Positions 14,868 to 23,847 are shown, numbered from the stretch's first letter. The stretch: DNA of 64,000 nt from Asticcacaulis sp. AC402 (GCF_000495835.1 NZ_AWGC01000004.1:124001-188000); one strand, 5' to 3'. The notes: generated from the sequence alone by a model not told the origin. Program-made: numbers and translations.

Positions 14868-16790
14868 ATGAATGCAAGCTTCTCCCCGCCGAACCTCGCC
14901 ACCCTGATCCTCGACTTCGATTCGACCTTCACCTGCGTCGAAGCCCTGGATATCCTGGCCGAACAGCTGGCCCTGGCTGATCCGTCACGCACGGACCTCG
15001 CGCTTATCAAGCCGCTGACCGACCAGGCCATGGCGGGGGAGATCAGCTTTTCGGAAGCCCTGCAACGCCGTATCCAGATTCTGAAACCAACGCGCGACGA
15101 TATCGCGGCCCTCGCACAGGCCCTGAAGGCCAAGGTCTCGGCCTCGGTCTTGCGCAACCGGGCGGTGTTCCTTGAACATCCCGGCAAGTTCCGCATCATC
15201 TCGGGCGGTTTCCACGACTTTATCGATCCGGTGGTCGCCGACTACGGTATCCACTCGCAATATGTCCTGGCCAACCGGCTGATCTGGGGCGTCGACGGTG
15301 TCGCCATCGGCGTCGACCTGACCAATCCGCTGTCCCAGGACGGCGGCAAGATCGTCGCGGTCAACATGCTCGGCCTGGCCGGCGATATCGTCATGATCGG
15401 CGATGGCTGGACGGACTACGAAGTCTATAAGGGCGGCGCCGCCGAGCGCTTCTATGCCTTTGTCGAAAACGTCGCCCGACCCAAGGTAGTGGCCGCCACG
15501 CAAGGCTGCGAGTGGACCCAAATCGCAGCCTCGTTCGACGAAGTGCTGCATGCCGAAGGCTACCAGGGACGCTATTCCTTTCCGCGCTCGAAGATGAAGG
15601 TGCTGCTGCTGGAAAACGTCCACCCGGAAGCCGTGCGCCTGTTCCGCGAGGAAGGCTATGATGTGTCGACCGTCAAGGGCGCTCTTGACGAGGACGCTCT
15701 GATTCAGGCGATCCAGGGCGTTCACATCCTGGGTCTGCGCTCCAAGACCAATGTGACAGCGAAGGTGCTGGAACATGCCGACAAGCTGATGGCCGTCGGC
15801 GCGTTTTGCATTGGCACCAACCAGATCGACCTGAAGGCCTGCTCGCAGAAGGGGGTCGCTGTCTTCAATGCGCCTTATTCCAACACGCGGTCGGTGGTGG
15901 AGATGGTGCTGGGATTGTTGGTCGTCCTGACGCGCAACATCCCCGACAAGTCGGTCGGCATGCACCAGGGCCGGTGGGACAAGTCGGCGACCGGTTCGCA
16001 CGAAGTCCGCGGCAAGACGCTGGGCATTATCGGCTATGGCGCCATCGGCTCGCAGCTCAGCATCCTGGCCGAGGCCTTCGGCATGCGAGTCATCTATTTC
16101 GACCTGGCCGAAAAGCTGTCGCTGGGCAATGCCAAACGCTACCGCTCGTTCGACGCCGTGCTGGCCGAGGCCGATGTCATTTCGCTGCATGTCGACGGCC
16201 GGCGCGAGAACGAAAACCTGATCGGCGCGGCGCAGTTCGCCCGCATGAAGGACGGCGTGATCTTCGTCAACCTGTCGCGCGGCCACATCGTCGATATCGA
16301 TGCCCTGGCCGCCGCGATGACGTCCGGAAAAGTCTATGGCGCTGCCGTCGACGTCTTCCCGGAAGAGCCGCGTACCAATGATGATCCGTTCACGTCACCG
16401 CTGATGGGGCTCAAGAATCTGGTCCTGACACCGCATATCGGTGGCTCGACCGAGGAAGCCCAGGAGGCCATCGCCGAGTTCGCCTCGGAAAGGCTGCTGA
16501 ACTTCCTGAACCGGGGTGACACCACCTTCTCGGTCAACATGCCGAACGTTCAACTGTCAGAGGTCGAGGGCCGCCATCGCTTCCTGCACCTGCACCAGAA
16601 TGTGCCGGGTGTTCTGGCCGCGATCAACGCCACCATGGCCAGGTACAATCTCAATGTTCTGGCCCAGCATCTGAAGACGACCGAGACCCTTGGCTATGTT
16701 ATTGTCGATGTCGACAAGGGTTATCCTAAAGAAGCGCTGGAAGACCTGAAACAGGTACATGGAACACTGAAGTTCCGCTCGCTGACGTAA
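14868..16790 (+). CDS. SerB-like phosphatase fused to D-3-phosphoglycerate dehydrogenase
   Basis: A 640-residue two-domain protein in one uninterrupted frame. Residues 1 to about 235 are a HAD-IB phosphatase of SerB type: motif I DFDSTF (D16, D18), SGGFHDFIDPVV, and motif III GDGWTDYEVY. Residues 243-640 form a full-length SerA with its own methionine at 243 (MKVLLLENVHPEAV), the NAD site GYGAIGSQLSILAEAFGM, catalytic NLSRGH and EPRTND segments, TPHIGGSTEEAQEA with the catalytic His, and a C-terminal ACT domain (HQNVPGVLAAINATMARYNL) for serine feedback. SerA oxidises 3-phosphoglycerate; the HAD domain probably dephosphorylates phosphoserine, so one chain would carry the first and last steps of serine synthesis. 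No serC lies nearby. The start could also be 14853. Confidence 0.9.
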   Translation: MNASFSPPNLATLILDFDSTFTCVEALDILAEQLALADPSRTDLALIKPLTDQAMAGEISFSEALQRRIQILKPTRDDIAALAQALKAKVSASVLRNRAVFLEHPGKFRIISGGFHDFIDPVVADYGIHSQYVLANRLIWGVDGVAIGVDLTNPLSQDGGKIVAVNMLGLAGDIVMIGDGWTDYEVYKGGAAERFYAFVENVARPKVVAATQGCEWTQIAASFDEVLHAEGYQGRYSFPRSKMKVLLLENVHPEAVRLFREEGYDVSTVKGALDEDALIQAIQGVHILGLRSKTNVTAKVLEHADKLMAVGAFCIGTNQIDLKACSQKGVAVFNAPYSNTRSVVEMVLGLLVVLTRNIPDKSVGMHQGRWDKSATGSHEVRGKTLGIIGYGAIGSQLSILAEAFGMRVIYFDLAEKLSLGNAKRYRSFDAVLAEADVISLHVDGRRENENLIGAAQFARMKDGVIFVNLSRGHIVDIDALAAAMTSGKVYGAAVDVFPEEPRTNDDPFTSPLMGLKNLVLTPHIGGSTEEAQEAIAEFASERLLNFLNRGDTTFSVNMPNVQLSEVEGRHRFLHLHQNVPGVLAAINATMARYNLNVLAQHLKTTETLGYVIVDVDKGYPKEALEDLKQVHGTLKFRSLT

Positions 16791-16796
16791 CGTCAA

Positions 16797-17094
16797 ATAC
16801 CAAGCCTCATAAAGAATGACGCTTGGTATTCGTTTTTTTCAGCTCAAGCGCCGCATGGCTCCTCGCAAAAGCTCGGGCGCGCAGTCGCGCTTGCCAACCC
16901 ACGATGAGTCAAGGTCATCGAAGGTTGGTATGATACCAAGCCTCATAAAGAATGACGCTTGGTATTCGTTTTTTTCAGCTCAAACGCCGGACCAGGCGCC
17001 TCCCATGGCGCCTCGCAAAAGCTCGGGCGCCCCAGAAACGTACGCTGGCGCGCTTGCCAACCCACGATGAGTCAAGATTTTCGCGGGTTGGTAT
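16797..17094. repeat. two tandem copies of repeat module C
   Basis: Copy 1 is 16797-16931 and copy 2 is 16933-17094. Both begin ATACCAAG, pair internally with CTTGGTAT, and end with a second hairpin (CCAACCC paired with GGGTTGG). Copy 2 is longer by a GGCGCC-rich insertion also seen in the copies at 3146 and 37612. They fill the 311-bp gap between the serB-serA fusion and the convergent PilZ gene. Confidence 0.85.
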
Positions 17095-17101
17095 AAAAAC
17101 A

Positions 17102-17533
17102 CTAGTCAAAATAGACAACGTCGTCGTCGGCCTGGTCGGGAGGATCTTTCTGGTCGGTCAGTCGCTTCCAGGCGTCGTAAACCTCCTGCGGCACCTTGGC
17201 GGGCCGGGCCTCGCCCGGTTTCAGGCTGGCGACGAAGGAAAACTTCAAGCCCATGCGGTTCGGCATGGCCCAGGCCGCCGTACCACAGCGCACAGTGTTC
17301 TGATCCAGGTCGATCAGCCACATCTGCGCCGGCAGGTCGCCGATAGCCGCCAGCGAGACGCGCGCACCGGACGCCGACTGGTCCATGATGCGGCACGGCA
17401 CGATCTGGCGCGTCGACAGGAACAGCAAGGCGCCGCGGTCATCGCAGGCAAAGCGTGGCTCGGCACGCCGGTCGGCGTACTGATCGGGCATAATGATCTC
17501 GGCCTTTTGCGACCGATTGGGGCGTTCAGTCAT
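17102..17533 (-). CDS. PilZ domain protein
   Basis: A 143-residue protein with a single PilZ domain. The c-di-GMP binding motifs are visible: RRAEPRF (RxxxR type) near residues 22-28 and DQSASGARV (DxSxxG) near residue 50. No membrane segment or output domain is seen, so it is probably a soluble c-di-GMP receptor. An acidic tail ends the chain. A shorter start at MPDQYADRR is possible. Its partner cannot be read from context; it is divergent from the DEAD-box helicase. Confidence 0.85.
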   Translation of the reverse strand: MTERPNRSQKAEIIMPDQYADRRAEPRFACDDRGALLFLSTRQIVPCRIMDQSASGARVSLAAIGDLPAQMWLIDLDQNTVRCGTAAWAMPNRMGLKFSFVASLKPGEARPAKVPQEVYDAWKRLTDQKDPPDQADDDVVYFD

Positions 17534-17998
17534 GACGAGGCCCTCGGTGAAGCGTTTTGAAGTTCAGACGAATGGCGGCCGGAATTCAGACGCGGTACGC
17601 ACAACACTCGTGCACCGGTTACGCGAAGACGGCTCAAGGCCCAAATTCATACGCCGCCATGGTTTATAAAGCGTTTGCAAAAGCGAAGACAACGAGGATT
17701 TTTGAAACGGGTATTTTCGCAGTTTCTCAAGTCTGTCCTTGACATTGGAGTCTTTTCCCGTCATTTGGCACGCTTCGCAACTGCGAAGTCTACTTGCAGC
17801 GCCGATTTTGGCGCCCGCTGGCCGCGTGAGGTATGGTCGTTTACGACTACATATCGCCAGCTTTCCAAGGCCGTTCCACGACGCGCCTGCCCCACATTCG
17901 AAGTCCGTACACGCACTTGCTTCGTCCCCTCCCGTCCTGAGCCTCAGGACCGGGCATGGACGGTTGTTGCATGCCCGCTTTGTTTGAAAGCACGTTAC
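17534..17998 (+). promoter_or_regulatory. 465-bp intergenic region with helicase leader
   Basis: No convincing gene lies here. The last 70 bases hold two perfect stem-loops in a row: GTCCTGA/TCAGGAC (17934-17950, loop GCC) and CGGGCATG/CATGCCCG (17951-17977, 11-nt loop). The GTG start of the helicase follows 21 bases after the second stem. Such a long, folded 5' leader suggests control of translation or RNA stability, for example by temperature or by the helicase itself. That role is an inference. Confidence 0.5.
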
Positions 17999-19789
17999 GT
18001 GACCAAATTTTCTGATCTGGGCCTGTCGCCCACCCTCCTCATGACCCTCGAACGCGAAGGCTACGAAAAGCCAACCCCCGTTCAGGCCCAGGCCATTCCT
18101 CACCTGCTTAAGGGCCACGACCTGCTGGGTATCGCCCAGACCGGCACTGGCAAGACGGCGGCCTTTGCCCTGCCGATCCTGCAGCACATCCTGTCCAATC
18201 GCAAGATGCCGATGCCGAAGACGACGCGCGTCCTGGTCCTGTCGCCGACGCGTGAACTGGCCTCGCAGATCGCCGAGAGCTTCAAGACCTATTCCAAGGG
18301 CCTGGGCCTGCAAGTCGCGACCATCTACGGCGGCGTCAAGTACGGCCCGCAGTACAAGGCACTTCTGGGCGGTCTCGATATCCTGGTTGCTACCCCGGGC
18401 CGTTTGATCGACCATATCGAGCAGAAGACGATCGACCTTAGCCAGGTCGAATGCTTCGTCCTCGACGAAGCCGATCAGATGCTGGACCTGGGTTTCGTCA
18501 AGCCTATTCGCCAGGTCGCCTCGCGCCTGCCGAAGAAGCGCCAGAACCTGTTCTTCTCAGCCACCATGCCGAAGGAAATCGGCGTCCTGGCGTCGGAACT
18601 TCTGACCGATCCCAAGCGCGTCGAAGTCACACCGGAAGCCACCACGGCTGAACGTGTGTCGCAGCAGGTGCTGTTCATCGAAGCCCAGCGCAAGCGTGCG
18701 CTGCTGTCGGAAATGTACGCCGACGCCGTGCTGGAACGCACCCTGGTCTTCACCCGCACCAAGCGTTCGGCCGACCGCGTTGCCGCCTATCTCCAGGCCG
18801 GCGGCGTCGAAGCGGCCGCCATTCACGGCGACAAGAACCAGTCGCAGCGTGAACGCGCCCTGCAGGCCTTCCGCGCCGGCAAGGTCCGTGCCCTGGTGGC
18901 CACTGATATCGCTGCCCGCGGCATCGACGTCGATAACGTTTCGCACGTTATCAACTACGAGCTGCCGAACGTCGCCGAAGCCTATGTTCACCGCATCGGC
19001 CGCACCGCGCGCGCCGGAAAGTCGGGCGTGTCGATCACGCTCTGTGCCGACGATGAGCGCAAGCTTTTGAAGGACATCGAGCGCGTCACGCGTCAGCGCA
19101 TCCCGTCGTTCGATCGCCGCAAGGACCAGGCGCTGAAACTGCTGGACGAAGCCATCCTGGCTTCAGGCCAGACCGAAAAGCCATCGACCCCGGATCGCCT
19201 GCCCGAACACCGCAAGAAGGGCGACCCGAAGCCTGGCCAGAAGTCGCGCCGCGACGACGGCCCGCGTCACGTCGATCCGAACGCCGAGTTCGTTCACAAG
19301 CGCAGCCGCAACCGTTCCGGGTCCGGCGGCCCCGGTGGTCGTGGCGATCGCCCGCTCGCCGACACCAAGCCGTTCACCCGGGCCGAACCGCGCGTCGAAC
19401 GTTACGACCCGATGACCGCCGAACGCGGCCACATCGCCGTGACCTCAAATGGCGCCGCCAAGCCGGCTCAGGTCAAGAAGCCTTTCAAGAAGGATTGGTC
19501 CAAGGACGCGCCGCGTGGTGATCGCCGTGAACATGCGCCCAGAGATCATGCGCCCAGAGAACATGCGACCAGAGAACATGCGACCAGAGAACATGCTTCG
19601 CGCGAACATGCGTCGCGTGAACATGCTCCGCGCGCCGAAAGCCGTGGTCCCAAGCCCGGCAATCGCGGTCCCAAGACCGGAAGCTACAAGACCGGAGGCT
19701 TCAAGGGTAACACCAACCCGGCCCACTACTCCGAAGCCCCCAAGCCGCGCAGCGAGGGCGCCCAGTTCAAGCGCCGTAAAAGCAGCTAA
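17999..19789 (+). CDS. DEAD-box RNA helicase
   Basis: A 596-residue ATP-dependent RNA helicase of the RhlE/DeaD type. The Q motif is KFSDLGLSPTLLMTLEREGY. Walker A is AQTGTGKTAA, followed by PTRELASQ, TPGRLIDHI, VLDEADQMLDLGF, SATMP, ARGIDVDNVSHVINYELP and HRIGRTARAGKSG. The start is taken as GTG at 17999 because the family begins at this point; ATG codons further upstream add unrelated sequence. The C-terminal 200 residues are basic and disordered, with a repeat of REHA(P/T/S) units (DNA 19529-19633), and probably bind RNA. It is transcribed alone, with a folded leader and a terminator. Confidence 0.93.
   Translation: MTKFSDLGLSPTLLMTLEREGYEKPTPVQAQAIPHLLKGHDLLGIAQTGTGKTAAFALPILQHILSNRKMPMPKTTRVLVLSPTRELASQIAESFKTYSKGLGLQVATIYGGVKYGPQYKALLGGLDILVATPGRLIDHIEQKTIDLSQVECFVLDEADQMLDLGFVKPIRQVASRLPKKRQNLFFSATMPKEIGVLASELLTDPKRVEVTPEATTAERVSQQVLFIEAQRKRALLSEMYADAVLERTLVFTRTKRSADRVAAYLQAGGVEAAAIHGDKNQSQRERALQAFRAGKVRALVATDIAARGIDVDNVSHVINYELPNVAEAYVHRIGRTARAGKSGVSITLCADDERKLLKDIERVTRQRIPSFDRRKDQALKLLDEAILASGQTEKPSTPDRLPEHRKKGDPKPGQKSRRDDGPRHVDPNAEFVHKRSRNRSGSGGPGGRGDRPLADTKPFTRAEPRVERYDPMTAERGHIAVTSNGAAKPAQVKKPFKKDWSKDAPRGDRREHAPRDHAPREHATREHATREHASREHASREHAPRAESRGPKPGNRGPKTGSYKTGGFKGNTNPAHYSEAPKPRSEGAQFKRRKSS
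19529..19633 (+). repeat. seven 15-bp tandem repeats in helicase tail
   Basis: Seven units of 15 bp, each beginning GAACATGC (GATCATGC in unit 2), encode REHAP, REHAT and REHAS steps in the disordered tail of the DEAD-box helicase. Units 3 and 4 are identical, so copy number may vary between strains without breaking the frame. Confidence 0.85.
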
Positions 19790-19810
19790 GCTGTAGGGTT
19801 AAACAACAAA

Positions 19811-19862
19811 AGGAGCCTCCGGCGGCTAGGATCCGAAAGGTCCTGGTCCCGGGGGCTTTTTT
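19811..19862 (+). terminator. rho-independent terminator after helicase
   Basis: GGAGCCTCC at the left pairs with GGGGGCT at the right (with one G-T pair), followed by TTTTTT. It lies 20 bases after the helicase stop codon. Confidence 0.7.
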
Positions 19863-19942
19863 GCGCGTGGAATTTCACAGTTGTGTGAAGCGTGCTTTAT
19901 CCGTTACAAGGTCTTTTCGGGTCTGGAGTTACGGGAACCCTT

Positions 19943-21886
19943 ATGAAACTCAAGGCGAGCGGGAGCATTCTCAAACGCGCCGGCGTCGTGGTCGCTACCC
20001 TGTGCGCCACAGTCGCCTTCTGCCTCGTTATCCCCCTCACCGCTTGTCAGCCAAAGACCGCAGGCGAGTCCGGCCCCGAAGCCATCGTCAAGACCACCGT
20101 CGATGACCATTCCTATGCCCGGCCCCAGGTAGCGCGCGTCAATCATGTCGATATCGACCTGACCGCTGACTTCACGAAAAAACTGTTCAAGGGTACCGCG
20201 ACCCTGACTCTGACCACCGAGGCCAACGCCAAACAGGTCATTCTCGACGTCAAGGCACTGACCATCGAAAAGGTCACCGATGCTTCCGGCGCGCCGCTGA
20301 AATACACGGTTGGCAAGGACGATGCGATGATGGGCTCAGCCCTGACCATCGAACTGCCCCAGGGCGCCCAAAAGATCATTGTCCATTACCAGACGACCGC
20401 CAGGAGTGCAGCACTGCAATGGCTGGACCCGTCCCAGACCGCCGGGAAGTCCAAGCCGTTCCTGTTCAGCCAGGGCCAGGAAATCCGTACCCGGACCTGG
20501 ATTCCGACCCAGGACTCGCCGGCCATCCGCCAGACCTATTCGGCCCGCATCGTCGTACCGGCCGACCTCACCGTCGTTATGGCGGCCAAGGCCCTGACGC
20601 CCGAGGGCGAAGCCGTTCCCGGCCGCCCGGCCCAGCGCGCCTACCGCTTTGAGATGGACCAGCCGATCGCTCCCTACCTGATCGCCGTCGCCATCGGCGA
20701 TATCGGCTTCAAGTCCTTAGGCCCGCGCACCGGCGTCTATGCCGAGACGTCCATGCTGGACAAGTCGGCCTATGAGCTGGAAGAGATGGAGGCCCTGATG
20801 ACGGCCGCCGAAAAGCTGTACGGTCCCTATCGCTGGGGCCGCTATGACGTGCTGGTCCTGCCGCCCAGCTTCCCGTATGGCGGTATGGAAAACCCCATGG
20901 TCACCTTCGCCACCCCGACCATCCTGGCCGGCGATCGCTCGTTGGTTTCGCTGATTGCTCACGAACTGGCCCATTCCTGGTCGGGCAATCTGGTGACCAA
21001 TGCCACCTGGTCAGACTTCTGGCTCAATGAGGGTTTCACCGTCTATTTCGAGAACCGCATCATGGAGCAGGTCTATGGCAAGGACCGCGCCGACATGCTC
21101 AAGGTGCTGGGCTATCAGGACCTTCAGGCCACGCTGAAGGCGACGAAACCGGATTTCACGCGTCTTCATCCCAACCTGAAGGGCATCGATCCGGCGGACT
21201 ATTTCTCGGATATCCCCTATGAAAAAGGTGCCGCCTTCCTGCGCATGCTCGAGGGTCATTTCGGCCGCAAGAAGCTGGACGCCTATCTGAAAAGCTACTT
21301 CGAGCGCTATGCCTTCGAGAGCATGACCACCGACGCCTTCGTGGTCGACCTGCGCACCCATCTCCTCAAAAACGACGCCGACCTGGAAAAGCAGCTCAAG
21401 ATCCAGCAATGGCTGTATGAACCGGGCCTGCCGGACAATGTCGTGGTGCCGAAATCGTCCCTCCTGGATAAGGTCACGGCCGACGCCGAGGGTTTTGCGA
21501 CCAGCGGCGATGCCGCGGCTTTGAACGTGGCCGACTACGGCACCTTGCAGTGGGTCAATTTTCTGCGCAAGCTGCCAACGACACTCACTCTGGAGCAGAT
21601 GGCGGCGCTGGATGCGCGTTTCGACTTCAGCCAGTCGAAGAACTCTGAAATCCTGTTCGAATGGCTGCAACTATCGATCAAGCACCGCTACGAACCGGCC
21701 TTGCCAATGGTTGAGGCGTTCCTTCTCAGCCAGGGCCGTAACAAGTTTTGCAAGCCGCTGTACCAAAGCCTGATGGAACAACCGGGCTGGGGCGTCGAGA
21801 TGGCCAAGCGTGTCTACGTCAAGGCCCGACCGGGCTATCACGAGATGACGCGGACTAATGTCGACAAGGTTGTCGGAACGTCCTGA
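19943..21886 (+). CDS. M1 family metallopeptidase, lipoprotein
   Basis: A 647-residue zinc aminopeptidase closer to leukotriene A4 hydrolase-type enzymes than to the one at 267. The start at 19943 gives a lipoprotein signal with lipobox LTAC (VIPLTACQPK), so it is membrane-anchored in the envelope. Catalytic motifs are GGMENP and HELAHSWSGNLVTN (H340), with the third ligand in FWLNEGFTVYFE. The C-terminal helical domain is present. It probably trims exported peptides. The gene stands alone after the helicase terminator; an inverted-repeat element follows. Confidence 0.92.
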   Translation: MKLKASGSILKRAGVVVATLCATVAFCLVIPLTACQPKTAGESGPEAIVKTTVDDHSYARPQVARVNHVDIDLTADFTKKLFKGTATLTLTTEANAKQVILDVKALTIEKVTDASGAPLKYTVGKDDAMMGSALTIELPQGAQKIIVHYQTTARSAALQWLDPSQTAGKSKPFLFSQGQEIRTRTWIPTQDSPAIRQTYSARIVVPADLTVVMAAKALTPEGEAVPGRPAQRAYRFEMDQPIAPYLIAVAIGDIGFKSLGPRTGVYAETSMLDKSAYELEEMEALMTAAEKLYGPYRWGRYDVLVLPPSFPYGGMENPMVTFATPTILAGDRSLVSLIAHELAHSWSGNLVTNATWSDFWLNEGFTVYFENRIMEQVYGKDRADMLKVLGYQDLQATLKATKPDFTRLHPNLKGIDPADYFSDIPYEKGAAFLRMLEGHFGRKKLDAYLKSYFERYAFESMTTDAFVVDLRTHLLKNDADLEKQLKIQQWLYEPGLPDNVVVPKSSLLDKVTADAEGFATSGDAAALNVADYGTLQWVNFLRKLPTTLTLEQMAALDARFDFSQSKNSEILFEWLQLSIKHRYEPALPMVEAFLLSQGRNKFCKPLYQSLMEQPGWGVEMAKRVYVKARPGYHEMTRTNVDKVVGTS

Positions 21887-21920
21887 TCGGCCGGTGGCGC
21901 GGCGCCTATGGTAAGGTTTA

Positions 21921-22038
21921 AACCACGAACCTCACCAACAGACACGAACAATATACGCGGCAGGCTATTCGCAACGACATCACCTGCTTAAGCGGTTTGA
22001 ACGCTATAGGTTTGTGTCTGTTCGTGTGGTTCGTGGTC
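21921..22038. repeat. inverted repeat with ACGAAC-type arms
   Basis: The left arm (21921-21950, starting ACCACGAACCTCACC) and right arm (22010-22038, TTTGTGTCTGTTCGTGTGG and following) are near-complementary over about 30 bases, separated by about 60. The arms are made of repeated ACGAAC/ACACGAAC steps of 9-10 nt. In layout this matches the elements at 5537, 27992 and 47889. It lies between the M1 gene and the convergent VOC gene and could also act as a terminator. Confidence 0.7.
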
Positions 22039-22073
22039 AAAAGGCCTTACATTAGATCCGCTGCGCGACCGCT

Positions 22074-22553
22074 TCAGGCATCACCACGGACGGCCGCTTC
22101 GATCTTGGCGACATCGATCTTGCCCATCTCCATCATCGCTTCGAAGGCGCGTTTGGCGATGTCACCGCCCTGGGCCATGGCTTCGGTGAGGACGCGCGGC
22201 GTGATCTGCCACGACAGGCCCCATTTGTCCTTGCACCAGCCGCAGGCACTTTCCTGACCTCCGTTGCCGACGATGGCGTTCCAGTAACGGTCGGTCTCTT
22301 CCTGATTTTCGGTCGAGATCGCGAAGGAGAAGGCTTCGGTCTGGCGGAAAACATCGCCACCATTGAGGCCCAGGCAGGGTATGCCGACAACGGTGAACTC
22401 CACGGTCAGGACATCACCCTTTTTGCCGCCGGGAAAGTCGGACGGAGCCGTGTTGACCGCGCCGACGGACGTGTCTGGAAAAACCTCGGCATAGAAGCGT
22501 GCGGCTTCTTCGGCCTCGCGGTTGTACCACAGGCAGATGGTGTTCTTGTTCAT
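22074..22553 (-). CDS. VOC family protein (PhnB-like)
   Basis: A 159-residue protein of the glyoxalase/bleomycin-resistance superfamily, in the group once labelled 3-demethylubiquinone methyltransferase-like. It begins MNKNTICLWYNREAEEAARF, with FYAEVFPDTSVG and the pattern WNAIVGNGGQESACGWCKDK typical of that group. The start at 22553 has a suitable ribosome site; longer readings lack similarity. Substrate is unknown and context gives no hint. Confidence 0.82.
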   Translation of the reverse strand: MNKNTICLWYNREAEEAARFYAEVFPDTSVGAVNTAPSDFPGGKKGDVLTVEFTVVGIPCLGLNGGDVFRQTEAFSFAISTENQEETDRYWNAIVGNGGQESACGWCKDKWGLSWQITPRVLTEAMAQGGDIAKRAFEAMMEMGKIDVAKIEAAVRGDA

Positions 22554-22699
22554 GGTCGGCTCCGGTCCAGGCGTCTCTGAGGCGACCACCAATAGCACCG
22601 GCTATCCTGGCGACAAAGGCGCCGGCGAACAGGGAGATGGCCAAAGCCGTCGACAAGCCGACGCCGACACAAGGTCAGACTCGCATTTTTTCGGTAAGC

Positions 22700-23707
22700 T
22701 CAGCGTTTCACGTCGAAACTGCCGCCGCTGACGAAGCCTTGGAGATCTGCCGCCGTAGCCAGGCTGGCATCGCCTGGCTGGGCATGCTTGAGACAGGCGC
22801 AGGCAATACCGTAGTCCAGGGCCTCACGGTCAGACACGGCGTTCAGGATGCCGTGGAAGACACCTGCTGCAAAGGCGTCACCGCCGCCGATACGGTCGAC
22901 GATGCGTTCGATGTCGTAGGTCTCGGTCTCCAGTACCTTGCCCGGCGTGAACATCAGACCGGCCAGGCGGTTGTGGTCGACACTGACCTGGGTGCGCCGC
23001 GTACCGACCAGGCGTTTCAGATTCGGGAACAGGCCAAAGGCGTGCTCGGCGGCGTCGCGTTCGCGGCCGTTAAAGTCCTTGTCCGTGATCAGCTCGATAT
23101 CACGGATGCCGCCGAACACGAGGTCGGCCTCGGCGATCAGTTCGCGGATCAGTCTAGGGGCGTCACCGCCCCAGGCCTCCCACAGCTTGGGCCGGAAGTT
23201 ACAGTCGTAGGAGACCTGGATGCCCAGTTCACGAGCGGTCTGCATGGCTTTCAGTGCGGCGGCGACGCAGTTGGCACCCAACGCGGCCGTGACACCCGAG
23301 ACGTGCAGCCAGCCGGCGTTCTTGAGCAGGCGGCGCCAGTTCAGGCGGTTGAATTTGGCGGTAGCAAAGGCAGACCCCGCGCGGTCGTAGAGAATGTCGG
23401 ACGGACGATGAATAGCGCCGGGCGTCAGGAAATAGAGCCCCATGCGGCCGGCGCCGGTTGTGACGTCGGCAACCTCGACGCCCCAACGGCGCAGTTCCTG
23501 TTTGGCGCCCACCCCTAGCGCATTGTCGGGCACGACACTGACCATGCGGGTAACGTGGCCCAACCGCGCCAAACCGATGGCGACATTAGCCTCGGCGCCG
23601 CCGACGAAAGGCTGGAGGTTGGGGAGGGCTTCGAGCAGCTGGCCCCCTGTCGCCGTCAGCCGGATCAGCAATTCGCCAAAGCAGACAAAGGGTTGGGTAT
23701 TGGCCAT
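22700..23707 (-). CDS. kdgK: 2-dehydro-3-deoxygluconokinase
   Basis: A 335-residue PfkB-family sugar kinase that phosphorylates KDG to KDPG, feeding the Entner-Doudoroff aldolase. Marks are FVGGAEANVAIGLARLG near the N-terminus, YDCNFRPKLW, and the catalytic segment DRIGGGDAFAAGVFHG, whose GGGDAF form is usual in KDG kinases. The start at 23707 has a GGAGAA ribosome site. It lies downstream of the TonB receptor but beyond that gene's terminator. It completes the uronate pathway encoded between 27 and 36 kb. Confidence 0.92.
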   Translation of the reverse strand: MANTQPFVCFGELLIRLTATGGQLLEALPNLQPFVGGAEANVAIGLARLGHVTRMVSVVPDNALGVGAKQELRRWGVEVADVTTGAGRMGLYFLTPGAIHRPSDILYDRAGSAFATAKFNRLNWRRLLKNAGWLHVSGVTAALGANCVAAALKAMQTARELGIQVSYDCNFRPKLWEAWGGDAPRLIRELIAEADLVFGGIRDIELITDKDFNGRERDAAEHAFGLFPNLKRLVGTRRTQVSVDHNRLAGLMFTPGKVLETETYDIERIVDRIGGGDAFAAGVFHGILNAVSDREALDYGIACACLKHAQPGDASLATAADLQGFVSGGSFDVKR

Positions 23708-23773
23708 ATGAGTTCTCCTGCACCGGCTATAGCCAGCCGGATCGCATCGAAAAAGCAAAAAATTCCGAGCCGG

Positions 23774-23806
23774 AAAAAAAAGACGCCGGAGAAAAACTCC
23801 GGCGTC
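23774..23806 (-). terminator. terminator of the TonB receptor gene
   Basis: A perfect 10-bp stem, GACGCCGGAG/CTCCGGCGTC with a five-A loop, is followed on the minus strand by eight Ts (23774-23781). It lies 40 bases past the receptor stop codon. Confidence 0.88.
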
Positions 23807-23847
23807 CAGTACTCGGGAGGAAACAGGTACGCTTACTAATCGGACTA

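Noticed and set aside
17675-17998. Longer N-terminus for the DEAD-box helicase
   Set aside because: The upstream codons show no similarity to helicases and contain the two hairpins; the Q motif begins right after the GTG at 17999.
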